This document shows, in pieces, positions 26,801 through 36,500 of a DNA stretch of 64,000 nt. Source of the DNA: Deltaproteobacteria bacterium. Its GTDB lineage: Bacteria; Myxococcota_A; UBA796; CAJQPC01. Every line of letters starts with the position of its first letter. The stretch's first letter is position 1. Where the stretch lies: contig JADKFE010000004.1 of NCBI GenBank assembly GCA_016717595.1, forward strand, positions 62,001 through 126,000, in the 5' to 3' direction. The notes under the pieces were generated by a model. It was not told where the DNA came from, searched no databases, and saw only the letters and a list, made by a program, of their open reading frames with translations. Both the position numbers and the translations under genes were made by a program.

Positions 26801-27423
26801 GCGCCGTCTACATCATGTACGGCGGCGTGACCGGCGCCATCTCCTTGAGCTCCGCCGACGTGAAGATCACCGGCGAGGCGGCCAGCGATGTCTTTGGCGC
26901 CCTCTTGATGATGGTGGACGACGCCGATGGTGACGGCCTCGACGACGTGCTCGTGGCGGGCCCAGGCAACGACAGCGGCGGCGCCGACGCCGGGGCGGTG
27001 TACCTCTTCACCGCCCCCAGCTCAGGCAAAGCCTCCGTCGTCGCCGAGGCGAAGATCCTCGGCGCCAAGGCCGGGGACGTGCTCACCGAGTCGGCGATGG
27101 ACATGGGCGACGTGGACGGCGACGGCACCCTAGACCTCGTCGTCGCGGGCTACATGCACTCCACGAGCAGCGTCACCTACTCCGGCGCGGTGTGGCTGAG
27201 CTATGGCCCCGTCAGCGGCAGCATCGACCTGACCACCGACGCCGACGCGCAGTGGACGAGCGCCTATACGAACGACTGGATCGGCGCCACGATGACGCTC
27301 ATCCCCGACGCCGACGGCGACGGTGACGTCGAGATCGCCATCGGGACCGCCTACCACGACTACGGCACCACCAGCACCAGCGCCAACCAGCGCGGCGCGG
27401 TGTGGATCTGGCCCGGGATGTAG
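23818..27423 (+). pseudogene. Large MopE-like/FG-GAP repeat lipoprotein 2, interrupted by two compensating indels
   Basis: This is a paralogue of the preceding gene with the same GTG start, lipobox (LLGC) and domain order: about eleven MopE-type motifs, then an FG-GAP propeller. The frame is broken in one repeat. After DCDDT an extra base near 25582-25585 shifts the reading into VVDQPRR and a TGA at 25621-25623. A missing base near 25629 (GCAAC where sister repeats have GCAAAC) returns it to the original frame at 25630. Everything else is open from 23818 to 27423, about 1200 residues. As read, only a 601-residue product without the propeller would be made. The likely causes are repeat-related sequencing or assembly error, or recent mutation. 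Confidence 0.82.
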
Positions 27424-27510
27424 GCGGGGCCGCGCCGCCTGCGCCGAGGTTGATCTTGCCGACCCCGAGACGAACCCGCTACGTTCTTCCTGACCCCTCA
27501 AGGAGACCCT

Positions 27511-28137
27511 ATGCGCCGTCTACTCACCTCCCTCACCCTGCTCGGCCTGTTCACGGCCTGCTCGGAGAGCGTGACCGGCACCGTCGACGGCGAGCCCGTT
27601 CGCGGCGCTCGGCAGTCGTACTACCACATCGAGACCTACGAGATCCCCTTCATCGGTGAGTTCCCCCTGCTCATCCTGCTCACCTCCGACGTCGGCGGGA
27701 GCTGCGAGGTGTTCGACACCATCACCTCCAGCAGCGCGGGCTCGTGTGAAGAGACCTGCGAAGAGCTGGCCCAGGCCTCGGGGGACATCCCCGGCGGCGA
27801 ACACTGGAACCTCATCTTCACCGCGCTCCTCGATGACGATGTCATCGGCAGCTACGAGCTCGCCGGGAGCGAGCTGTCGCTGGAGGGCTTCACCGCCGGG
27901 TTCTCGTCGTGGAACGGCGGCGACCTCACCGATGAGGCCACCTGCGAAGACCAGTGTGAAGACGCCGACGGCCTCTTTGAGGGCGGCACCTACCCCGACG
28001 ACGGCGACTTGATGCTGGAGGGCTACACAGAGAACGAGACCCTGAGCGGCCAGTTCAACCTCGACTTCGACGGGGCCAACGCCCTCGAAGGTGGGTTCAG
28101 CGCCCAGCCCTGCTCCTCCCTCGCCGATCTGTTCTGA
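27511..28137 (+). CDS. Hypothetical Cys-rich lipoprotein
   Basis: This 208-residue protein has a lipoprotein signal peptide (LLGLFTAC, Cys near residue 17) and a good AAGGAG site before the ATG. The mature part contains six or more cysteines in pairs (GSCEVFD, SCEETCEEL, TCEDQCED, QPCSS), suggesting disulfides in the periplasm or on the cell surface. No known domain is recognised. It lies 87 bp after the second large lipoprotein on the same strand and ends 4 bp from the convergent DUF2490 gene. It is probably part of the same envelope-protein group, though this is inferred from position. Confidence 0.7.
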   Translation: MRRLLTSLTLLGLFTACSESVTGTVDGEPVRGARQSYYHIETYEIPFIGEFPLLILLTSDVGGSCEVFDTITSSSAGSCEETCEELAQASGDIPGGEHWNLIFTALLDDDVIGSYELAGSELSLEGFTAGFSSWNGGDLTDEATCEDQCEDADGLFEGGTYPDDGDLMLEGYTENETLSGQFNLDFDGANALEGGFSAQPCSSLADLF

Positions 28138-28141
28138 GCCG

Positions 28142-28816
28142 CTAAAAGCTCAGGTACAGGTTCATCGCCCCGATGTGGTTGAACACCGTCGCCTCGGGGC
28201 GCGGCACAGCCTGGTTGAGATAGCCGACCTCCACCCGCACGCCGGGGGTCGGCTGCACCATCGGGCCGATGAACAGGCGGTTCTGGTCGATTCCTTGGGG
28301 GGCTGTCCAGCCGGGCTCGTTGAGCTGCACAAACAGCTCATCCCAGACGACGAGCCCCCAGCCCTCGCCGAGGCGCAGCCCCGCGCGGCCGAACAGGCGC
28401 AGGCGTAAGCCCAGGTCTTCATCGGCCAAAAAACGCTCCTCCAGACGAGGCCTGAACGAGAGGCTCAGGCCCTCGACGGGGCTGCCCATGACGATGGCCT
28501 GCTGCCAGATCCGGTGCTCGTTTGTGGTCTCCGCCTCATCAAAGACCGTCGGCACCCAGGCGTAGCCCATCCAGACCGTCGTGTGTTCGCCAAGCGCCCA
28601 GCCCACCGCCGGGCGAACGATGTGAACGGTGCCTGTGGAGCCGCGCCGATCATGCAGGTCGAGCCACAGCCGGGGCCCCATCTTGGTGTCGGTCAGCGCC
28701 ACCTGATTGAACGAGCCGATCCACACGCCCTCTTCAGCGCGCACGCTGCGCCCGATGAGGAGCCCCAACGCCATCGCCAACAGGGTGAGGCAGAGGCGAA
28801 GCCATCGTTTTGCCAT
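28142..28816 (-). CDS. DUF2490 family outer-membrane beta-barrel protein
   Basis: The 224-residue protein has a signal peptide (residues 1-27, ending SVRA) and a body of alternating beta-strand-like segments. It ends in Phe (NLYLSF), as outer-membrane barrels often do. The segments LWLDLHDRRGSTGTVHIVRPAVGW and LEERFLADEDLGLRLRL are typical of DUF2490. It is the last gene of the leftward inorganic-carbon operon, only 9 bp after a NuoM-like gene, with a GAGGAAA ribosome site in the gap. The family function is not established; a porin-like role for the operon's substrate is a guess from position. Confidence 0.78.
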   Translation of the reverse strand: MAKRWLRLCLTLLAMALGLLIGRSVRAEEGVWIGSFNQVALTDTKMGPRLWLDLHDRRGSTGTVHIVRPAVGWALGEHTTVWMGYAWVPTVFDEAETTNEHRIWQQAIVMGSPVEGLSLSFRPRLEERFLADEDLGLRLRLFGRAGLRLGEGWGLVVWDELFVQLNEPGWTAPQGIDQNRLFIGPMVQPTPGVRVEVGYLNQAVPRPEATVFNHIGAMNLYLSF

Positions 28817-28825
28817 GATCTTTCC

Positions 28826-30412
28826 TCAGTTTTGGGTGGGGAGGTCGTCGTTTATTACGCCGATGGACACGAGCCACTCGCCTTGCCGGGCCTCGGCGCG
28901 CTGCTGGGCCTCGTCAAGCCGGGCGGTGATGGCCTCGACGGGGGCGCGGGTGAGCGCCAGGAGCGGGCCCGGCACCAGACCGCCGCCGAGGGTCAGCGCC
29001 GCGAGCAAGGCCACACACAGAAGCTCTCGGGGGCGGAGGTCCGTCGCGGTGGCCGCGTCGCCTTGGGGCCGCCCGAAGATCACGCTCTGGAACAGGCGCC
29101 AGGTCCAGGCCGCGCCGAGCGCCGCGCCAAGGGCCAACAGCAGCGCCCAGGCGGGGTTCGCCCGGGCGGCGCCCAGAAGCACGAGGTGCTCGCCGATAAA
29201 GCCCGAGGTGCCCGGCAGGCCCAGGCCCGCGACGCTGAGCAGCACAAAGAACGTGCTCATCTTAGGCATCGTCAGCCACAGGCCGCCGAGCTGGTGAAGC
29301 TCGCTCGTGCGGGTGCGCAGCCACACGAAGCCGGTCAACAAGAACACGCCCGTCGAGAGCAAGGCCATGTTCACCAGGCAGATCACCGCGCCCTGCACGC
29401 CCTGGACGTTCAGCGAGGCGAGGCCCACCAAGGCGAAGCCGACGTGGGAGAGCCCGCCGAAGGCCAAGGCCCGGCGCAGGCTCTCTTGGCGTAAGGCCAC
29501 CAAGGCGCCGTAGAACAGGCCGCTCACGCCGAGCACCGCCAACAGCGGCGCGGCGAGCACCACGGCGTCGGGGGTCAGGGGCAGCACAAACCGGATGAGG
29601 CCGTAGACGCCGAGCTTAAAGCCTACGGTCAACACGCCGACGCCCAGGCTGCCCTCTTGCAGAAGCCCCGGCATCCACGAATGAAAGGGGAAGATCGGCG
29701 CCTTAAACCCAAAGCCGATGAGCATCAGCCCAAACAGCAAGAGCTGGCGGCTGAGCGGGATGTCCAGCGCCTGCAGCTTCACCGGATCAAAGCTGAAGCC
29801 CTGGCCCGTCAGCTCGCGGTGGGTCTCGCCCAAAAGCAGAAACGCCAACAGCAGCACGCCGCCGCCCACCATCATCGTCATCACCAGCTTGTTCGCCGCG
29901 AAGCCCCGCTCTCGGCCCACGCCATAGATCGAGGTGAGCAGGTGAAGCGGGATGAGCGTCATCTCCCAGAACATGAAGAAGAAGATGAGATCTTGGGCGG
30001 TGTACACGCCCATCAGGGCCGTCTCTAAGGTGAAGATCGCGCCCACCCACACCTGAGGCATCCGCTGCTGGGGCCCCGCGCCGACGGCGATCACGCCCAA
30101 GGTGATGAGCGCCGTGAGCGCGAGCAGAGGCGCCGAGAGGCCATCGACGCCGAGCTGGGCCATCACGCCCAACGACGGCATCCACTCATGGCGCTCGACG
30201 AGCTGCATCCCGGGGTGATCCCGGTCGATCAAGAACAGCGGCAGGCTCGCGAGGATCAGCTCCAATACTCCGCCGACCAAGGCCACACGGCGCACCTGCA
30301 CCCCGTCTGGGGCGAAGAGCGCGAGCACGGCGAAGGCGATGGGCACGATGAGCACGAGGCTCAACAGCGGCAGGCCGAGGGTGTCGGCGGCGGTCAGCTC
30401 GACGGGGCTCAT
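28826..30412 (-). CDS. NuoM-like proton-conducting membrane subunit (third of the operon)
   Basis: This 528-residue protein has about 14 transmembrane helices and belongs to the antiporter-like family of complex I (NuoL/M/N) and Mrp antiporters. Residues needed for proton translocation in NuoM can be matched by eye: Glu in FMFWEMTLIPLHLL (helix 5), Lys in GFGFKAPIFPFHSWMP (helix 7), Lys in GFKLGVYGLIRF (helix 8) and Glu in GTSGFIGEHLVLLG (helix 12). It should therefore be able to move protons. Its start overlaps the upstream NuoM-like stop by 4 bp. No NADH- or quinone-binding complex I subunits are encoded nearby, so it probably powers the DabA partner rather than respiration. Confidence 0.85.
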   Translation of the reverse strand: MSPVELTAADTLGLPLLSLVLIVPIAFAVLALFAPDGVQVRRVALVGGVLELILASLPLFLIDRDHPGMQLVERHEWMPSLGVMAQLGVDGLSAPLLALTALITLGVIAVGAGPQQRMPQVWVGAIFTLETALMGVYTAQDLIFFFMFWEMTLIPLHLLTSIYGVGRERGFAANKLVMTMMVGGGVLLLAFLLLGETHRELTGQGFSFDPVKLQALDIPLSRQLLLFGLMLIGFGFKAPIFPFHSWMPGLLQEGSLGVGVLTVGFKLGVYGLIRFVLPLTPDAVVLAAPLLAVLGVSGLFYGALVALRQESLRRALAFGGLSHVGFALVGLASLNVQGVQGAVICLVNMALLSTGVFLLTGFVWLRTRTSELHQLGGLWLTMPKMSTFFVLLSVAGLGLPGTSGFIGEHLVLLGAARANPAWALLLALGAALGAAWTWRLFQSVIFGRPQGDAATATDLRPRELLCVALLAALTLGGGLVPGPLLALTRAPVEAITARLDEAQQRAEARQGEWLVSIGVINDDLPTQN

Positions 30413-32040
30413 GGCGCGACCTCGGCGTGGTTGGGGGTGAGGTCGTCTACGTCCGCTTCTTCCTCTTCATCGACGGCGTCGTCCTCGTCGTGGTCGTGAT
30501 CGGCGGGATCCTCATGGCGCTCCGCCTCATCCCCCTCGCCCTCCTCGTCGTGCTCCACGGGGTCGACCTCGGCGCTCACCCGCTCTACGGACCGGGTCAT
30601 CGTGTCTAGCCAAGGGTGCGCGTTGAGCCCCACGGCGAAGATCAAGGCGCAGAGCACCCCGGCGATGGCCAGCTCGGAGGGCCGCAGGTCGTCCATGCCG
30701 CTGGGCAGGGTGTCTTGGGTGGGCGCCAGAAACGCCCGCTGGTAGGTGCCCAGGAGCACCCCGGCGATGAGCACCGTGCCCAGACCCAAGCCCAAGGCCA
30801 CGCCGTAGTGGTGGGCCTCGGCCGCGCCGTCGATGAGCAGGTGCAGCGCGTCGAAGCCTGAGGTGCCGGGCATGCCGATCCCCGCCAAGGTCACCACCAA
30901 AAACATGAAGCTCAGCCGGGGCGCCACACCCCACAGCCCGCCGAGGCGGTGCATGGCCACCTCGCCCACCCGCGCCTGCAAGAAGCCGGTGACGAAGTAC
31001 AGCCCGGCGATGGCGACGCCGAAGTTGAGCATCTCTAAGATCGCGCCCTCAAGCCCCGCGTGGTTCAGCGAGAACAGGCCGAGCACGACCACGCCCGAGT
31101 GCGCCACGGCGGCGTAGGCCAACACCCGGCGCAGGTCCGGCTGCACCAAGGCGAGGAGCCCGCCGTAGACGATGCCCACGCCCGCGACCAGGCTGAGCGC
31201 CGGGGCCCAGGCCGCCGCGGCGTCGGGCGCGAGGGGCAGCACAAAACGCAGCATGCCCAAGGTGCCGATCTTCACGCCCAACAAGAACACGTTGAGCCCA
31301 ACCAGGGGCCCTTCAGCGACGACGTCGGCGAGCCAGCCGTGCCAAGGGAAGAGAGGGGCGCGTAAGGCCAGCGCTTGAAAAAGGAGCGTGAAGGCTACTA
31401 TCCCCACGCGCCCCCCAGAAGGGTTGAGCTCTAAAGCGGCGGCGTCGAAGGTCCACACCCCGACACGCGCCGCGTGGTCGGCGGCGAGCATGGCCGCGCC
31501 GATGGCGAACAGGCCCAAGGAGAGGCCCAAGAACCGCGCCGCCCGCGCCGCCGCCTCGTCACGGCGGGCCCCGGCGCCCCAGCCACGAAGGAGCGCCAGC
31601 ACCAGGGGCAGCTCCACCACCGAGGCCAGCCAGAACACCGAGAGGTCTACGGCGACGATGCGCAGCATCAGCGTGCTCAGAAGGCCGAGCACACAGGCCG
31701 CCCAACGATCCGCGCGCTGCTTCTGCACGAGCTGGGCGTAGGCCGTCATCAACAGCGCCAAGAGCGCGGCGACGGGCAAAAACAGCACGCTGAGGCCATC
31801 GACGCCGAGATGTAGGCTCGCCGGGCCCAAGGCCGGGCCGAGCTCCTCAAACTGCAGCCCAGACTCCTCATGGGAGAACTGGGCGAGCAGGGCGATGGAC
31901 AGGCCAAGCTCGACGGTGAGGCCCACGAGGCTCAGCGGCAGGGCCCAGGCCGGGCGCCGCAGGCCGAGCACGATCACGGCGAGCGCGGCGGGCCAGATCC
32001 AGAGCGCGCTCAGCAGGGGGAAGCTGTGGAGGAGCGCCAT
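30409..32040 (-). CDS. Degenerate NuoM-like membrane subunit with an acidic, His-rich C-terminal tail
   Basis: Translation from the ATG at 32038-32040, which shares its A with the NuoL-like stop, gives 543 residues with about 14 helices. By-eye alignment to the two intact NuoM-like neighbours shows key residues replaced. The helix-5 Glu is Leu (VFWLASVVEL, near residue 135; another Glu lies six positions on). The helix-7 Lys is Arg (LRAPLFPWHGW, near 227). The helix-12 Glu is gone (GTSGFDALHLL, near 397). The helix-8 Lys remains (GVKIGTLGMLRF). The last 60 residues are unlike the family: a run of Asp and Glu with several His (DPADHDHDEDD). A structural or metal-binding role is inferred. Confidence 0.82.
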   Translation of the reverse strand: MALLHSFPLLSALWIWPAALAVIVLGLRRPAWALPLSLVGLTVELGLSIALLAQFSHEESGLQFEELGPALGPASLHLGVDGLSVLFLPVAALLALLMTAYAQLVQKQRADRWAACVLGLLSTLMLRIVAVDLSVFWLASVVELPLVLALLRGWGAGARRDEAAARAARFLGLSLGLFAIGAAMLAADHAARVGVWTFDAAALELNPSGGRVGIVAFTLLFQALALRAPLFPWHGWLADVVAEGPLVGLNVFLLGVKIGTLGMLRFVLPLAPDAAAAWAPALSLVAGVGIVYGGLLALVQPDLRRVLAYAAVAHSGVVVLGLFSLNHAGLEGAILEMLNFGVAIAGLYFVTGFLQARVGEVAMHRLGGLWGVAPRLSFMFLVVTLAGIGMPGTSGFDALHLLIDGAAEAHHYGVALGLGLGTVLIAGVLLGTYQRAFLAPTQDTLPSGMDDLRPSELAIAGVLCALIFAVGLNAHPWLDTMTRSVERVSAEVDPVEHDEEGEGDEAERHEDPADHDHDEDDAVDEEEEADVDDLTPNHAEVAP

Positions 32041-33566
32041 CACAGACCTCCCAAGGCGGGCAGGATCGCGAGGCCGAGCAGCACCAGGGCCAAGGCCGCC
32101 CAAGGCGAGGCCAACACCGCCTCAACGTGGCGCAGCCGCGCGCCGATGAGCTGGGTGAGCCGCGGGAGCCCCTCGCTCACGCCTTGGTCCATCAGCCTGC
32201 GCTCGAAGGCGTGGGCGGCCCCGGCGCCGAGCACCGTCGCCCGGCCCACGAGGCCACGCGCCCGGTGGGGGTGTTTGGCCCGCGTCGGCACGTCGGCCTC
32301 GGGGTGTACCGGCAGGCCAGAGGCCGCGTCGATGGCCCGGGCGTCAAACCGCGCCGCCAGCCCGGCGATCCGCGATGTTGGTTGAACGACCAACCAATCT
32401 TGCAGCGCCTCCAGGTCAAACCGTCGCAGGGCCCAGGCGTAGAGCCGCGGGCGGTCGGCCAAGAGCGGGCTCACCGTGGCCACGGGCCGGTCGAGGAGCT
32501 GGGCCAAGGCCGCCGGGGCGGTGAACATCTGCAGCCCGCGCACCAGCGCGTGGCCGACGAGGTGCCACAGGGCCAAGGGCAGAAGCCCCAAGCCCACCAG
32601 CACAAAGCCGACGCCGAGCTGCGCCGCGCCCGCGTGAACCAAAGATCCTTTCACGTCCGTGGCGGCCTTGGCGATGAGCCCGGCCAGCGCCAGGGTCAAC
32701 AGGCCCAAGATCACCGCCACCGCCGCCGCCGCTGGGGCCACGGCGAGGAGCGGCGCGGCCCGCATCGCCAGAAACAGCCCGGCGTGGACCATGATCGCCC
32801 CATAAAACAGCGCGCTCGACGGCGTCGGCCCCTCCACCGCCGCCCCCACCCACGGCGTGAACGGCACCAGGCCCGCCTTCACCATCCCCGGCAACAAGAA
32901 CGACAGCGCCAAGGCCGTCGCCGCGCCGGAGCTGAGCTTGGGCGCCCCGGCCTCCATCACCGCCCAGTCCACGGAGCCAAACGCCAGATACAGCCCGGCG
33001 ATGCCCAAGGCGAAGCCGACGTCGCCGACGCGGTTGGTGAGCACCGCCCGCACCCCGGCCCGCCCGGCGCTCGGCCGCTCGGCGTGGTAGGCGATGAGCA
33101 AGGCCGAGCACAGCCCGCCGAGCTCCCAGCCCACGAAGCTCAACGCGGCGTTGCCCGCCACACCGAGCAGGGTCATGGCGAAGGCGAAGAGGTCCAACAG
33201 CCCAAAGAAGCGGGAGAAGCCGCGCTCTCGGTGCATGTAATGAACGGAGAACCGCGCCGCGGCCAGGCACACCAAGGCCGAGAGCCCGGCGAACACGAGG
33301 CCCACGGCGTCGAGGTGTAGGCTCAGCTCAACCTTGTAGTCCCCGCTGGTGAGCCAAGGGGCCACGACGAGGTGGCGGCCGCCGCCTCGGGAGAGCGCGG
33401 CGACGGCCTCAGCGGCCCAGGTCAAGGTCGAGATCAGGAGCGCGGCGAGGCTCACCCGGCTCACGAGCTTCTCGGGCAAGGGCTCGGCCAAGGACGCCGG
33501 GACGCCGATCACCACCGCGGCGATCAGGGGCGAGAGGAGCCCAAAGAGCAGCAGCGCGTCAAACAT
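32040..33566 (-). CDS. NuoL-like proton-conducting subunit (DabB-type partner)
   Basis: This 508-residue protein resembles NuoL rather than NuoM: FVGWELGGLCSALLI (helix-5 Glu), GMVKAGLVPFTPWV (helix-7 Lys) and AVEGPTPSSALFYGAIMVHAG. The helix-12 region HLVGHALVRGLQMF has Arg where E. coli NuoL has Lys. The C-terminus has a soluble, amphipathic stretch and a last helix (LEALQDWLVVQP through ALVLLGLAILPAL) like the end of NuoL with its lateral helix. Genes of this type next to DUF2309 encode DabB/MpsA, which couples cation flow to CO2/bicarbonate uptake. The start overlaps the dabA stop by 8 bp. Confidence 0.85.
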   Translation of the reverse strand: MFDALLLFGLLSPLIAAVVIGVPASLAEPLPEKLVSRVSLAALLISTLTWAAEAVAALSRGGGRHLVVAPWLTSGDYKVELSLHLDAVGLVFAGLSALVCLAAARFSVHYMHRERGFSRFFGLLDLFAFAMTLLGVAGNAALSFVGWELGGLCSALLIAYHAERPSAGRAGVRAVLTNRVGDVGFALGIAGLYLAFGSVDWAVMEAGAPKLSSGAATALALSFLLPGMVKAGLVPFTPWVGAAVEGPTPSSALFYGAIMVHAGLFLAMRAAPLLAVAPAAAAVAVILGLLTLALAGLIAKAATDVKGSLVHAGAAQLGVGFVLVGLGLLPLALWHLVGHALVRGLQMFTAPAALAQLLDRPVATVSPLLADRPRLYAWALRRFDLEALQDWLVVQPTSRIAGLAARFDARAIDAASGLPVHPEADVPTRAKHPHRARGLVGRATVLGAGAAHAFERRLMDQGVSEGLPRLTQLIGARLRHVEAVLASPWAALALVLLGLAILPALGGL

Positions 33567-36500
33567 GGGCGCCTCCCGCCGCGGCCGCGCCGCCGATCAA
33601 GGCCGGCGGCAAGAAGGCGTCGGAGTCAGGGATCCAGTCCAACGAGCGCGCCACCGTCGGCGGCGGGCCCTCAGAGGGCGTCCAGGGCACAAAACCCCGC
33701 CCGGCGACGAAGCGGTGGATGCTGCCGTCCGCCGGGTCCACGGCGGCGGCGAGGATCCACGCGCCCAACACCAGCTCCGAGAGCTCCGGCTGGCGCAGCA
33801 CGATCTCCGTGAGCCGCTGGGGGTTGGCCTCGACGACCAACAACAGCCGCACGGGCTCATGCACCTCGATCATCTGTTTGGGCAGCCCCGTGCGGAGGTC
33901 AGAGCCCGCGCCCTCCATCACCCCACACAAGCCCATGACGTTGTGGGGGATCTTCGTGCCGCAGCCGTAGCGCTGGTTATCGACCGTCGAGAAGTAATAC
34001 TCCAGGTTGATGCCCGCGCCGACGGGGCCCACCGCGGTGAGGATGCCCTCCAGCACGCGGCCCTCGGGGTCGTTCATCGGGTCGTACGAGATCAAGAACG
34101 CCCGGCGGTCCAAAAACAGCCCCCGGGTCATCGACCGGCGGCCCACGACGGCGATGGCGTTCGTGGCGTGGCCCAGCTCAGGCCGGGCCTGGGTGATGTC
34201 GAGGGTTCGTGCGGTGACGTGGGCCAAGGCGGCGGCCTCATCGGGGCGGCGCGGGGCGGCCTCAAACTTGCGGCAGCGCTCCTGGGCCGAGCGCCGGGCG
34301 GCGTGCTCCAAGGCCCGCTTCGCCGTGGTGAAGGCCGGGGTGAGCGCCGCGGGCAGCAGGTCGAGGTCGTAGTAGTCGATGGCCTCGTCCGCGGTGTTGT
34401 GCTCCGCGCCCAAGAACCAGGTCGTCTCGGGGATCACGAGGCCCCGCTCGGCGAGGCGGGCGCGCACCTCGGGTCGGTTGGCCATCGCCGCGAACAGCCG
34501 GGCGTTGGGCCCGCCGTGGCGACCGCTGCACGCCCCGCAGTCGTACGCCGCGAGGTGGGGGTTGTTCCGCGACATCGAGCCGTGCCCCATCCAGATCACC
34601 AAGGGCGAGAACCCGCTCAGCAGGCCGATGTTGCGCAGGGTGCCCAGCACCCGGTCGGCCTGCTCCTCGTCCGTGAAGCCCAGGCGCGGCGCGGCGGGGG
34701 TGCCCATGGGGCTCTGCGGAGGCGCCAAGAAGCTGAGGCGGGTCGGCGCAGGCGGCACCAGGCGCGCGGCCCCGGCGTCCACCATCCGGGAGAGCGCCGT
34801 TGGGTCCAAGGCCAAGCCCGCCACCGCCGCCGCTGAAGCCGGGGCGAGGAGCTCTGAGGCCACAAGCCCACCCCACAGCCCCCGGCGCACATCTTGCCAG
34901 AGCTGACCCAGGCGCTCCCAGCCCCGCAGGCCCGCGGTGTGCGCCGCCGCCGTGGCCACGTCTTGGGCGCGCTCCTCTACGGCGAACGGCGGGTCTTGCA
35001 CCACGGGGCACAAGGGCGTGAGCTTGTTGTCGTCGAGGCCCTTGTAGCGCATCGCCACGCCGAAGAACCCCGCCACGCCGAAGGTCTCGGCCTGGGGCGA
35101 CAGCTCCTCCAGGTGGCGGCGGATGGCCTCCTCGCGGTCGTCAATGCAGAAGGCCACCTGAAACGCAGCGTCGGGCACCCGCGCAGGCGACCGCCCTTGG
35201 TTGGCGTGAAGGCCGTGCAGCACCTCTTGCCGGGTGCGGCCCTCAAAGGCGAGCTGCCACACCATCGCCCGCTCGGCCCAGGGGAAGCTCATCCGCGCCT
35301 CGGTCAAGGCGGCGCGGCCCTCCTCCCCCATGGCCAGCAGACGACGGGCGGAGATGCCGAGCCGCTGGCAGAGCCGAAACAGGGGCCAGGCCGCCGTCTC
35401 AGCGCGGGGCTCGGCCAAGGCGCGACGGGCCCCCGCCACCACCGGGGCCAGCACATGCCACGCGCCGACCTCGTCCTCTTCAGCGTCGTGAACCCGGGCG
35501 ACCACGGCCCGGGCCCGCACGGCCACGGTCTCGGGCAGGCCCTCATGGAACAGGGCCCAGCGCACCAAGACCTCTTCAGCGTGGCGGTGGAACGTGGCCT
35601 CCAGGGGCAAAAGCGGCCCCTCAAACACGGCGTGGAGCGCGGCCTCCACCTTCGGCGCCATCACCGCGAGGCGCATGGCGAGCCACTGGCAGAGGTCGCT
35701 GGGGGCGCGAACCTGGGCGGGGTAGCGCGGGTGAAGCTCACGCCAGCGCACCATCGCCGAGAAGCCGGGCAAGGCCAGGGCCTCACGCAAGAGCACCCCA
35801 CCCCAACGATCTTGGGGCACGCCGAGGCGGGTGAGCGCGGCGGCGATGGCCTCGGCGGGGTCATCGGGCAGGCCCTTGGGCGCCTCGGGATCCGCCTCAC
35901 GCCACGCCCGCCACAGCCCCTGCTCACGCCCGCCCAAGGCCCAGGGCGCCAGGCCCTCGTCCAGAAACGCCGACAGCCAGCGGATCAGCCGCGGGTGCGC
36001 CTGGTCGTAGAGGTCCTCGCCGGTGAGGCCGAGCACCAGCTCACGCAGGCCGTGGGGCTGGCCGATCTCCGAGACCACCCGCGCCGCGAGGGCCTGGGCG
36101 TCGTCCAGCGCGCTCTCCACCGGGCGCGACCAGACGTCCTCTTCAGGCGAGACGGCGCGGGGGTCGCCGAGGCCGTAGACCTTCAGGCACACCCGCCACA
36201 ACGCGCTCACCGCCTGATCCTCGGTGAGCGACTCCAGCACGCCGCGCCGGGCGTGCTCATCAAGCCCAGGAGCGAGGTGAATCTCCGCCCGATCTTCGCT
36301 CAGAAGCCAGCTCAGCCGCGCCGGGCTCACCGGGTCACACTCACCGAGCAGGAGCGCCATGAGCAGCTCCCGGCGTGTGACCCCCTCTTTGCCCAGGTGA
36401 ATCACCTCTTGCGGGTTGAGCCCCGGGCGGTCGTCGATGGCCTCGTAAAGATCGCTGAGGCGGATTCGCCCCCGGCGAAGATGCGCCAAGAACGCCGACT

